From NCBI RefSeq assembly GCF_004348735.1, contig NZ_SMKT01000079.1, positions 1-40,882 on the forward strand: a stretch of DNA of 40,882 nucleotides, read 5' to 3'. Positions 1 through 6,730 of this stretch are shown piece after piece. The position numbers were made by a program, and so were the translations under genes. Each line of letters begins with the position of its first letter. Positions within the stretch are counted from its first letter, which is position 1. Below the pieces are notes generated by a model. It had not been told where the DNA came from. It saw only the letters and a list, made by a program, of their open reading frames with translations, and made no database searches. Origin of the DNA: Actinomadura sp. KC06 (lineage in GTDB: Bacteria > Actinomycetota > Actinomycetes > Streptosporangiales > Streptosporangiaceae).

Positions 1-727
1 CCCAGACCCCGGTCGCGTTGATCACCGAGCGCGCCCGGACGGTGAACTCCCGGCCGGTCAGCTCGTCGCGGACCTGCGCCCCGTCGCCGGCGAGCGAGAC
101 CGCGCGGCAGCGGGTGAGGACGCGGACGCCGTGCCCGGCGGCGGTCCTGGCGATCGCGGTGACGAGGCGCGCGTCGTCGGCGAGCTGGCCGTCCCACGAC
201 AGCAGCCCGCCGCGCAGCCCGTACGGGCGCAGCACGGGCGCGAGCCGCAGCGTCTCGACCGCCGACAGGCGGCGCGGGCCCGGCAGCACCGAGCGCGGGG
301 TGCGCGCGGCCAGGCGCAGCGCGTCCCCGGCGTGGTAGGCGGCCAGGGTGGCGTAGCCCCGGGACCGCGGCACCAGCGGCGTCAGCGGCGTGACGAACGG
401 CAGCGCCCGGACGAGATGCGGCGCGGTGTGCCGCATCAGGACGCCCCGCTCGACCGCGCTCTCGTGCGCCACGTCCACCTGCCCGGCCGCCAGGTAGCGC
501 AGCCCGCCGTGGATCAGCTTGGAGCTCCACCGGGACGTGCCGAACGCCAGGTCGTGGGCGTCGATCGCGGCGACGGACAGGCCCCGGGACGCGGCGTCCA
601 GCGCGGCGCCCGCCCCGGTCGCGCCGAGGCCGACGACGAGCACGTCCACGACCTCGCCGGGCAGTGCGGCGAGCTCGCGTTCCCTGCGCGCCGCGTTGAG
701 CGACGTCCGCGGGTCCGGTCCGTTCAT
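1..727 (-). CDS. glpD: Glycerol-3-phosphate dehydrogenase-like FAD oxidoreductase (partial)
   Basis: The N-terminal 242 residues are present; the rest lies beyond the left edge. GlpD enzymes oxidise sn-glycerol-3-phosphate to dihydroxyacetone phosphate at the membrane and pass electrons to quinone. Visible evidence: a Rossmann FAD motif (VVGLGATGAG, residues 31-40), then the GlpD hallmark FGTSRWSSKLIHGGLRYL at about 62-79, and the segment LLSWDGQLADDARL typical of the family. The ATG at 727 overlaps the stop of the upstream TetR gene (ATGA), so the two genes are translationally coupled. Its product, DHAP, is the backbone from which the divergent alkyl-DHAP-synthase-like enzyme would build a lipid, which suggests one glycerolipid module. 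Family assignment is strong; the exact electron acceptor cannot be judged. Confidence 0.88.
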   Translation of the reverse strand, partial: MNGPDPRTSLNAARRERELAALPGEVVDVLVVGLGATGAGAALDAASRGLSVAAIDAHDLAFGTSRWSSKLIHGGLRYLAAGQVDVAHESAVERGVLMRHTAPHLVRALPFVTPLTPLVPRSRGYATLAAYHAGDALRLAARTPRSVLPGPRRLSAVETLRLAPVLRPYGLRGGLLSWDGQLADDARLVTAIARTAAGHGVRVLTRCRAVSLAGDGAQVRDELTGREFTVRARSVINATGVW

Positions 728-1326
728 GGCGCGAGCATCCTCTCCAGGACGTGGTGCAGGTCGGCGTCGAAGGCGTCGGAGTCGAGGCCGCCGTCGGCCT
801 CGTCGATCATCGTCGGCCCGGACAGCACGTAGGACTGGACGACCAGCAGCACCGACCGCGCCTGCCGGGCCGGGTGGTCGCGGCGGATCGTCCCGTCGGC
901 GTGGCCCGCCCTGAGCGTCTCCTCGAACTGCTCCAGGAACACCAGCTGGCTCGCGCCGCAGCGGTCCACGATGTAGGGGAGCAGCAGCTCCGGGTCCACC
1001 TCGATGATCTTTCGGAGCAGCGGGTGGTCGCGGAACGCCCGCACGCCGCGGACCAGGCCGTCCACGAACCAGGGCCGGACGGGACGGCCGTCATCGGGCG
1101 GCTGCAGCGAGAGCCCGACCCATTCGCGGGTCATCAGGTCGGCGACGATCGTGCGGACGTCCGGCCAGCGGCGGTACAGCGTCATCCGCGACACGCCGGC
1201 GCGGCGGGCGATGTCGGTGAGCGTCGTCCGGCGCACGCCCACGGCCAGCACGCATTCGCGGGCCGCGTCGAGCACGGCGTCGTCGGCGGTCCGCCCGGCC
1301 GGTCTGTTGTGACGATTCGACGTCAT
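724..1326 (-). CDS. TetR/AcrR family transcriptional regulator
   Basis: A 200-residue regulator. An N-terminal helix-turn-helix (about residues 15-62) contains TLTDIARRAGVSRMTLYRRW, a textbook TetR recognition region; the C-terminal helical ligand-binding half is not assignable to a ligand. It lies between the glpD-like gene, with which it overlaps by 4 nt, and the divergent flavoprotein gene only 45 bp away, so it probably controls both transcripts and its own. A -10-like TACACT (1334-1339, minus strand) ends 7 nt before the ATG, so the mRNA may be leaderless. Ligand unknown; a fatty-acyl or lipid intermediate is a guess from the neighbours only. Confidence 0.9.
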   Translation of the reverse strand: MTSNRHNRPAGRTADDAVLDAARECVLAVGVRRTTLTDIARRAGVSRMTLYRRWPDVRTIVADLMTREWVGLSLQPPDDGRPVRPWFVDGLVRGVRAFRDHPLLRKIIEVDPELLLPYIVDRCGASQLVFLEQFEETLRAGHADGTIRRDHPARQARSVLLVVQSYVLSGPTMIDEADGGLDSDAFDADLHHVLERMLAP

Positions 1327-1371
1327 GTGTCACAGTGTAAGCACAAAGTCGACGACCTGGGGAGGCGCGGG
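1327..1371. promoter_or_regulatory. Divergent promoter/operator region, tetR versus flavoprotein gene
   Basis: This 45-bp spacer must hold both promoters. On the minus strand TACACT (1334-1339) is placed for a leaderless tetR transcript. It overlaps an imperfect TGTG...CACA inverted repeat (1327-1346 region), which could be the TetR operator. On the plus strand a GGAGG ribosome site lies at 1361-1365. Assignment is by position and rough motif match only. Confidence 0.35.
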
Positions 1372-3033
1372 GTGCGGGACATGCTGTGGAGCGGCTGGGG
1401 CGACCCCGGCCGGGCCGCGCCGCTGCCGGAGCCGGTGGTGGCGCTGCTGCGCGACCTGCTCGGCGTCCGGCCCGCCGAAGCGCCGCCGGTCGCGCTGGCG
1501 GACGTCGAGGTCCCCGAGACCCGGCTGGCGGCGGACGGCTTGACCGCGCTCGCCAAGATCGTCGGAGACCGCAACGTCCGGGCCGACACCGAGTCGCGCG
1601 TCCGGCACACGCGCGGCAAGTCCACGACGGACCTGCTGCGCATCCGCGCCGGCGAGACCTCCGACGCGCCGGACGCGGTCGTCCTGCCCGGCACGCACGA
1701 CGAGGTCCTCGCCGTCCTGCGGGCCTGCGCCGAACGGCGGATCGCGGTGGTCCCCTTCGGCGGCGGCACCTCGGTCGTCGGCGGCCTCGCGCCGAGCGGC
1801 CTCGCGCCGAGCGGCCTCGCGCCGAGCGGTCTCGCGCCCAGCGGTCTCGCGCCCGGCGGGGTGGACGCGTTCATCGCGCTCGACCTGCGCCGCATGGACG
1901 CCGTCGTGTCGATCGACGACGTGTCGCGGACGGCCGTCCTGCAGCCCGGCCTGCGCGCCCCCGCAGCCGAGGCGGCGCTGGCGGAGCGCGGATACACGCT
2001 CGGGCACTTCCCGCAGTCGTACGAGTGGGCGTCGATCGGCGGGTTCGCGGCGGCGCGGTCCAGCGGGCAGGCGTCCGCCGGGTACGGGCGGTTCGACGAC
2101 ATGGTCGTCGCGCTGACCGCCGCGACGCCCGAGGGGACCCTGGAGCTCGGCCGGGCGCCGAAGTCCGCCGCCGGGCCCGATCTGCGGCAGCTCGTCCTCG
2201 GCTCGGAGGGCGCGCTCGGGGTGATCACGTCGGTGACCGTCCGGATCCGTCCGGTGCCGGAGGCGAAGGCGTACGAGGGCTGGCGGTTCGCGTCGTTCGC
2301 GGAGGGTGCGGCGGCGCTGCGCCGGCTCGCGCAGGACGGGCCGCAGCCCACCGTGCTGAGGCTCTCCGACGAGACCGAGACGATGGTCGGGCTGGCCGAC
2401 CCGGCCGAGATCGGGGCCGGGGCGTCCGCCGGGTGCCTGGCCGTGCTCGGCTTCGAGGGGACTCCCGAGCGCGTCGCCGGAACGCGCGCGGGCGCGGCGG
2501 ACGTGCTGCGCGCCGCGGGCGGCGAACCGCTCGGCACCGGGCCGGGCGAGAAATGGGAGCACGGCCGCTTCGACGCGCCCTACCTGCGCGACTCGCTCCT
2601 GGACGCCGGCGCGTTCGCCGAGACGCTGGAGACCGCGGCCTTCTGGACGGACGTCCCCGCGCTGTACGAGGCCGTCCGCGAGGCGCTGACCGGCACCCTG
2701 TCCGAAGCCGGAACGCCGCCCCTGGTGATGTGCCACATCTCGCACGTCTACCCGTCCGGCGCGTCGCTGTACTTCACCGTCGTGTCCGCGCAGGGCGGGG
2801 ACCCGGTCGGGCACTGGGCGCGGGCCAAGCGCGCCGCCGGCGACGCGATCATCGACGCGGGCGGCACGATCAGCCATCATCACGGGGTGGGGACCGACCA
2901 TCGCGACGGGTACGCACGGGAGATCGGGCCGCTCGGCGCGGCGGTGCTCCAAGCCGTCAAGGACCGGGTCGACCCGTCCGGGATCATGAACCCCGGCGTC
3001 CTGATCCCGCCGGAATCGAGGGACTGCCAATGA
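1372..3033 (+). CDS. Alkyldihydroxyacetonephosphate synthase-like FAD-binding oxidase
   Basis: A 553-residue VAO/PCMH-fold flavoprotein. Family members include AGPS, which swaps the acyl chain of acyl-DHAP for a fatty alcohol to make an ether lipid; mycobacterial agpS is a named bacterial relative. Visible: an N-terminal AGPS-like region (RVRHTRGKSTTDLLRIR), the FAD PP-loop PFGGGTSVVGG near residue 129, GGFAAARSSGQASAGYGR, LGSEGALGVIT, and the C-terminal triple-histidine loop SHHHGVGTDH (His502-504), which is active-site in AGPS. The GTG at 1372 is chosen because GGAGG (1361-1365) sits 6 nt upstream; ATG at 1381 is the alternative. Five 15-bp tandem repeats expand the loop after the FAD motif (residues 138-162). 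The gene ends in ATGA, overlapping a dispersed hairpin repeat. The true substrate could differ, for example other 2-hydroxy acid or lactate-type oxidases. Confidence 0.82.
   Translation: MRDMLWSGWGDPGRAAPLPEPVVALLRDLLGVRPAEAPPVALADVEVPETRLAADGLTALAKIVGDRNVRADTESRVRHTRGKSTTDLLRIRAGETSDAPDAVVLPGTHDEVLAVLRACAERRIAVVPFGGGTSVVGGLAPSGLAPSGLAPSGLAPSGLAPGGVDAFIALDLRRMDAVVSIDDVSRTAVLQPGLRAPAAEAALAERGYTLGHFPQSYEWASIGGFAAARSSGQASAGYGRFDDMVVALTAATPEGTLELGRAPKSAAGPDLRQLVLGSEGALGVITSVTVRIRPVPEAKAYEGWRFASFAEGAAALRRLAQDGPQPTVLRLSDETETMVGLADPAEIGAGASAGCLAVLGFEGTPERVAGTRAGAADVLRAAGGEPLGTGPGEKWEHGRFDAPYLRDSLLDAGAFAETLETAAFWTDVPALYEAVREALTGTLSEAGTPPLVMCHISHVYPSGASLYFTVVSAQGGDPVGHWARAKRAAGDAIIDAGGTISHHHGVGTDHRDGYAREIGPLGAAVLQAVKDRVDPSGIMNPGVLIPPESRDCQ
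1783..1857 (+). repeat. Five tandem 15-bp units encoding Gly-Leu-Ala-Pro-Ser
   Basis: Five consecutive copies of a 15-bp unit (consensus ggcctcgcgccgagc) run in frame inside the flavoprotein gene. The first three are identical. The last two carry ggt for ggc and ccc for ccg, and the fifth ends in Gly rather than Ser. They encode GLAPS x4 plus GLAPG immediately after the FAD PP-loop. The exact first copies suggest recent slippage-type expansion. Confidence 0.97.
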
Positions 3034-3089
3034 GCGAAGCGAACCGGGGGGTGCGGGGGGCCGACCCCCCACAGGAAGGTAGCGGCATG
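3030..3089 (+). repeat. Dispersed hairpin repeat with start codons, at an operon junction
   Basis: The element begins with the ATG of an ATGA that overlaps the flavoprotein stop (3031-3033). It continues through a G/C hairpin (GGGGGG 3055-3060, loop CCGA, CCCCCC 3065-3070), then an AGGAAGG ribosome site, and ends at the ATG of the lipid kinase (3087). It is almost the same as the 54-bp units inside the polymerase gene at 7841-7969. Read through in frame it would add 19 residues beginning MSEANRGV to the kinase. Confidence 0.9.
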
Positions 3090-3977
3090 GCCGAGGCACG
3101 CGCGTTCACCGCGATCGTCAACCCGGCGGCGGGCGGCTCCGCGTCCGCGTCCTCGCTGATCGCGCCGGCCCGGCTGCTGCGCGAGGCGGGTGCCGAGGTC
3201 GCCGTGGAGTACAGCCGCGGCCTGGAGCACGCCGCGGACGTCGCCCGCGCCGCCGCGGAGAGCGGGCGCGTCGTGCTCGGCGTCGGCGGCGACGGCATGG
3301 CCGGCTGCGTCGGCGGCGCCCTCGCCGGGACCGGCGCGCTCTTCGGCATCGTGCCCGCCGGGCGCGGCAACGACTTCGCGCGGCAGCTCGGCGTCCCGTC
3401 CGACCCGGAGGAGCTCGCCAAGCTGCTGCTGGAGGGTGAGCCGCGCGCCGTGGACGCCATCGACGCCAACGGCACGGCCGTGCTCGGCAGCGTCTACGCG
3501 GGCGTGGACGCGGTCGCCAACGACAACGCCAACAAGACCCGGCTGCTGCGCGGCTCGGCCGCCTACTACTTCGGCGCCCTGCGCGCGATCGTCTCGTGGC
3601 GCGCCGCCGACTACCTGATCACGGTGGACGGCGAGACGCGCGAGCGGCAGGGCTACACCGTCGTCGCCGCCAACTCCGGCTACTACGGGTTCGGCAAGCA
3701 CATCGCGCCCGACGCGCGCGTGGACGACGGCCTGCTCGACGTGATCCTCATCCGGACGGCGCCCAAGCGGCTGTTCTTCGCCGTCATGCGCGAACTGGAG
3801 GACGGGACGCACGTGCGGCGTCCCGAGGTGGAGGTCATGCGGGGCGAGGAGGTGCGGATCGAGCTGGCGGGCCCGCCCGGCCGGACGCTCCCGTACGGCG
3901 CGGACGGCGAGCTGCCCGGCGTGCTGCCCGTCACGGCCCGCGTGATGCCCGGCGCCCTCCGCGTCCTGGCGCCCTGA
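3087..3977 (+). CDS. Diacylglycerol/lipid kinase (YegS/DagK family)
   Basis: A 296-residue kinase with the DAGK catalytic fold. It would phosphorylate a lipid alcohol such as diacylglycerol with ATP at the inner face of the membrane. Visible: IVNPAAGG (residues 10-17), the nucleotide motif GVGGDGM near 65-71, PAGRGNDFAR near 89-98, and the C-terminal YGADGELPG that closes the fold. The ATG at 3087 is chosen because AGGAAGG (3073-3079) is correctly spaced. An in-frame ATG at 3030 overlaps the upstream stop and would add 19 repeat-encoded residues. The two genes are surely co-transcribed, which places lipid phosphorylation beside the alkyl-DHAP-synthase-like step. Whether its substrate is diacylglycerol, an ether glycerol or a polyisoprenoid cannot be told. 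Confidence 0.88.
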   Translation: MAEARAFTAIVNPAAGGSASASSLIAPARLLREAGAEVAVEYSRGLEHAADVARAAAESGRVVLGVGGDGMAGCVGGALAGTGALFGIVPAGRGNDFARQLGVPSDPEELAKLLLEGEPRAVDAIDANGTAVLGSVYAGVDAVANDNANKTRLLRGSAAYYFGALRAIVSWRAADYLITVDGETRERQGYTVVAANSGYYGFGKHIAPDARVDDGLLDVILIRTAPKRLFFAVMRELEDGTHVRRPEVEVMRGEEVRIELAGPPGRTLPYGADGELPGVLPVTARVMPGALRVLAP

Positions 3978-4061
3978 CCGGGGGCTCCCGGTTAGCCGGA
4001 CGGCCGTGTGCGGCTTCCCGGGACTTGGCCCGAAGTTTGGGTCGATTTACGTCTGCATTAC

Positions 4062-4109
4062 GGCCCCTCGGGTAGCGTCAGTTACGTCCCGCTAAGGGAC
4101 CTTGGGGCC
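4062..4109 (+). other. Nested inverted repeats, possible structured leader RNA
   Basis: GGCCCC (4062-4067) pairs with GGGGCC (4104-4109), enclosing a second perfect stem, GTCCC (4086-4090) with GGGAC (4096-4100). It sits about 15 nt before the small ORF at 4125 and about 250 nt before the metallophosphoesterase gene. No known riboswitch class is recognised. Confidence 0.4.
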
Positions 4110-4124
4110 GTCTGTGGAGACATC

Positions 4125-4247
4125 ATGGGAAGGCGACTGATCGCCGTTCTGGGGGGACTCATGATGACCGCGGACGCCCGTGACGTGGTGGCGCCGGCGT
4201 CTCTGGGGGTGGCGCCGGTGTCCACCACGCTTTCGTCGCCCGCGTAG
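4125..4247 (+). CDS. Possible small ORF (40 residues) upstream of the phosphoesterase
   Basis: The frame encodes a 40-residue peptide starting MGRRLIAVLGGLMM, a short basic start followed by a hydrophobic stretch. A GGAGA lies 4 nt before the ATG. No family is recognised and the Ala/Val/Ser-rich tail is weak coding evidence in such GC-rich DNA. It could be a leader peptide for the gene at 4359 or chance. The rest of 3978-4358 holds only the inverted repeats and hairpin listed separately. Confidence 0.25.
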   Translation: MGRRLIAVLGGLMMTADARDVVAPASLGVAPVSTTLSSPA

Positions 4248-4325
4248 GGCGCGTGGGGCGCGTCCACAACGGGCCAGTACGTCCCGGTGAGTCGCTTGAC
4301 GGCCGGAATCGCGTCCGGACAGGCT

Positions 4326-4341
4326 GTGAGGACCCCCTCAC
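4326..4341 (+). other. Hairpin just upstream of the phosphoesterase ribosome site
   Basis: GTGAGG (4326-4331) and CCTCAC (4336-4341) form a perfect 6-bp stem with an ACCC loop. It ends 6 nt before the GGAGG (4348-4352) used by the GTG at 4359. It could tune translation or end a leader transcript. Confidence 0.4.
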
Positions 4342-4358
4342 GCTGCCGGAGGCGCGCT

Positions 4359-5891
4359 GTGTCTGCCGAGGAATCTCCCGGTCCCGAAAGCCCCGCGAGC
4401 CCCGAGAGCTCGCGCGACTCCGAGGCGGGCGCCGGGTGGGCCTGCGGGAAGCCCGGGAAGTTCAACGACCTGCTCCCCGAGCGCGTGACCGACTTCTCCT
4501 GGCGCCGTCCCAAGGTGCTGTGGCATTCCCGCAACGACGTGCTCGCGCGCTGGTTCGGCGACCCGTCCAACGCGATCCGCCGCCGCTGCGTAGCCGCCCT
4601 GGGCGAGCGCGGGACGCCGGCCGCGTTCACCGTCCACCGCGCCGACCCGGAGTTCTCGTTCGTCCTGCTCGGCGACACCGGCGAGGGCGACCGGTCGCAG
4701 TACGCGGTGGTGCCGCCGCTGCTGCACGCCGCCGGCGACACCGACTTCATGATCCTCGCCAGCGACGTGATCTACCCGACCGGGGACGCGGCCCAGTACC
4801 CGGACAAGTTCTTCCGCCCCTACAAGGACTACCCGGCCCCGATCTACGCCGTCCCCGGCAACCACGACTGGTACGACGGCCTGCGCGGCTTCCTCCACGT
4901 CTTCTGCGACCTGGACGCCGACTGCACGCCGCCGCCCTGGCGCGGCCCGCTCTCGTTCCTTCCGCGGCTGCTCTGGCGCAGCCCCGGGGACGTCGACCGG
5001 GACGCGCTCGCGGAGGCCCGCCGCCGGTACCGGGGCGCGCCGGGCCAGCAGTCCGTCCAGCCGGGGCCGTACTGGGCGATCGACACGCCGTCGCTGCGCG
5101 TCATCGCCATCGACACCGGGATCACGGGCGTCATCGACCGGGACCAGGGCCGCTGGCTCCGCGAGGTGTCTGCGGGTCCGAAACCCAAGCTGCTCGTGAC
5201 CGGAAAGCCCCTCTATGTGGACGATGATCATCGTCCGGGGAGGATCGAGGGCGGCGGGACGGTCGACGAGATCGTCCGGGACCCGGCGCACCACTACGTC
5301 GCGGCGATAGGCGGCGACATCCACAACTACCAGCGCTACCCGGTGACGACCGAGGACGGGCGGACGATCGAGTACATCGTGTCCGGCGCCGGGGGCGCGT
5401 TCATGCACGCGACCCACACCATCCCGAGGACGCGCGTCGTCGGCGAGGACGCCTTCCGCTGCTACCCGCTGCGCGGCGACTCCCTCTCCCGCTACAGCAG
5501 GCTGTACGGCCGGTGGCTGCGCCTCCGCAAGCTCTTCGAGCTCACCCCGGAGGAGGCGACCGCCGCCGTCGAGCACCGGCTGGGGATCACCGCGGGCCGC
5601 GGCTACGGCAAGCCCGCGCCGTCCCGCCGCGCCCGCTTCGTCGCCTCGCTCCTCGGCGTCCCGCGCGACGGCCGGCGCCGGTCCCGGTTCCTGCGGTTCC
5701 CCGTCCGCAAGGTGCCGCAGCGCTTCCGCTCCGAGCTGGCCGACTGGGACGACCCGCCGTTCTTCAAGAGCTTCCTGCGCCTGGACGTGACCGAGTCGCA
5801 CCTGCGGATCCGCTGCCACGCGGCGACCGGCTGCGGCGACCACGAGACGGCACCGCCGGTCGAGGACGAGGTGACGATCGAGTTGCGGTGA
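4359..5891 (+). CDS. Calcineurin-like metallophosphoesterase
   Basis: A 510-residue protein with the binuclear-metal phosphoesterase fold, which hydrolyses phosphomono- or diesters. Visible metal-binding blocks: GDTGEGD (105-111), VPGNHDWYDG (GNHD at 167-170) and GGDIHNYQRY (Asp320, His322). There is no clear signal peptide or membrane helix, so it is probably cytosolic. GTG at 4359 is preferred over ATG at 4287 because a perfect GGAGG lies 6 nt upstream and the extra N-terminus would be Arg-rich and unlike a protein start. It is about twice the size of the minimal catalytic domain; the C-terminal 150 residues, rich in Arg and aromatic residues, are of no known function. The substrate cannot be inferred from the neighbours. 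Confidence 0.85.
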   Translation: MSAEESPGPESPASPESSRDSEAGAGWACGKPGKFNDLLPERVTDFSWRRPKVLWHSRNDVLARWFGDPSNAIRRRCVAALGERGTPAAFTVHRADPEFSFVLLGDTGEGDRSQYAVVPPLLHAAGDTDFMILASDVIYPTGDAAQYPDKFFRPYKDYPAPIYAVPGNHDWYDGLRGFLHVFCDLDADCTPPPWRGPLSFLPRLLWRSPGDVDRDALAEARRRYRGAPGQQSVQPGPYWAIDTPSLRVIAIDTGITGVIDRDQGRWLREVSAGPKPKLLVTGKPLYVDDDHRPGRIEGGGTVDEIVRDPAHHYVAAIGGDIHNYQRYPVTTEDGRTIEYIVSGAGGAFMHATHTIPRTRVVGEDAFRCYPLRGDSLSRYSRLYGRWLRLRKLFELTPEEATAAVEHRLGITAGRGYGKPAPSRRARFVASLLGVPRDGRRRSRFLRFPVRKVPQRFRSELADWDDPPFFKSFLRLDVTESHLRIRCHAATGCGDHETAPPVEDEVTIELR

Positions 5892-6049
5892 TCAGCCGTT
5901 CTCTGGAGAATTCGCCAGTAATGCCGAGAATGTCGGCGATCCTCGCGCGCGACGTGCACGGATGCCGTTACAGTCTTGGCTCACCGAACGGGTGAACGGT
6001 AACGGACGGTCGGCCGGAGAACGACCGCGTCCTTCAGGAGCGATACTCA

Positions 6050-6571
6050 ATGAGCTACCCCCAGCAGGGCCAGGGCCAGCCATACCAGCAGCAGCAACAG
6101 CAGCAGCAGGCCTACAAGGGCGGCTACGCGCCCGCCCAGCAACAGCAGCAGGGCGGTCCCGTCGCGCGCGGCGCCGGCGCCAACATGAAGCGCCGCAACG
6201 CGGTCGCCGCCTGGCTCGGCCTGCCGATCATCACCTTCGGCATCTACGGCCTCGTCTGGTTCTTCAAGGTCCACAACGAGCTGCACGAGTACGACCGGCG
6301 CATCGACAACGCGGCCACCAACGCGCTGCTGTCGATGATCTTCGGCTTCATCACCCTCGGCATCTGGCCGCTGGTCATGTGGGTGAAGCTCGCCGGCCGC
6401 ATCTCCCAGGCCCAGCGCGCCGCCGGCCTCCAGCCCACCTGCAGCGGCGGCGTGGGCTTCCTGCTCGGCATCCTCGGCTTCGGCGTCCTCTACTACCAGC
6501 TCCAGTTGAACAAGGTCGTCGACCGCTACGGCGAGACCCCCGCCGGCCAGCAGGTCTCCCTGGTCGCCTGA
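6050..6571 (+). CDS. DUF4234 membrane protein with Gln-rich N-terminus
   Basis: A 173-residue protein. Residues 1-45 are Gln/Gly/Pro-rich and low-complexity, including an eight-Gln run. The rest has three hydrophobic segments (about 52-73, 92-113, 134-150) with LPIITFGIYGLVWFFKVHNEL, the signature of DUF4234 integral membrane proteins. AGGAG (6035-6039) precedes the ATG. The Q-run is coded by a CAG/CAA microsatellite, so its length may vary between strains. The gene appears monocistronic and is followed by a strong terminator. Function unknown; Q/P-rich cytosolic tails of this kind often mediate assembly, but that is inference only. Confidence 0.85.
   Translation: MSYPQQGQGQPYQQQQQQQQAYKGGYAPAQQQQQGGPVARGAGANMKRRNAVAAWLGLPIITFGIYGLVWFFKVHNELHEYDRRIDNAATNALLSMIFGFITLGIWPLVMWVKLAGRISQAQRAAGLQPTCSGGVGFLLGILGFGVLYYQLQLNKVVDRYGETPAGQQVSLVA
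6086..6109 (+). repeat. CAG/CAA trinucleotide microsatellite
   Basis: Eight consecutive Gln codons, (CAG)3-CAA-(CAG)4, in the DUF4234 gene. A second short CAG/CAA run follows near 6138-6150. Slippage here would change only the poly-Gln length. Confidence 0.9.
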
Positions 6572-6613
6572 CCCTCGGGGGCTACGGCCCTGGCTCCCCG
6601 CAAGCCCACGAAG

Positions 6614-6646
6614 AACCCCTCTGCGCCCACCCGTCGCAGAGGGGTT
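6614..6646 (+). terminator. Rho-independent-type terminator hairpin
   Basis: A perfect 12-bp stem, AACCCCTCTGCG (6614-6625) with CGCAGAGGGGTT (6635-6646), has a 9-nt loop and is followed by TTTCGTGTT-like sequence. It lies 43 nt after the DUF4234 stop and is typical of actinobacterial terminators with weak U tracts. Confidence 0.85.
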
Positions 6647-6730
6647 TCGTGTTATCTGGGGAGCGACCCCAGACCCCCGGCTGCGCGGCGGGTTCGAGCC
6701 ATTGTCGGTGGGTGGGGTCAGTATTGGGGC

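Noticed and set aside
3030..3086. Kinase start at 3030 instead of 3087
   Set aside because: Possible by coupling, but the added residues are encoded by the dispersed repeat, and the family N-terminus plus a good AGGAAGG site fit 3087.
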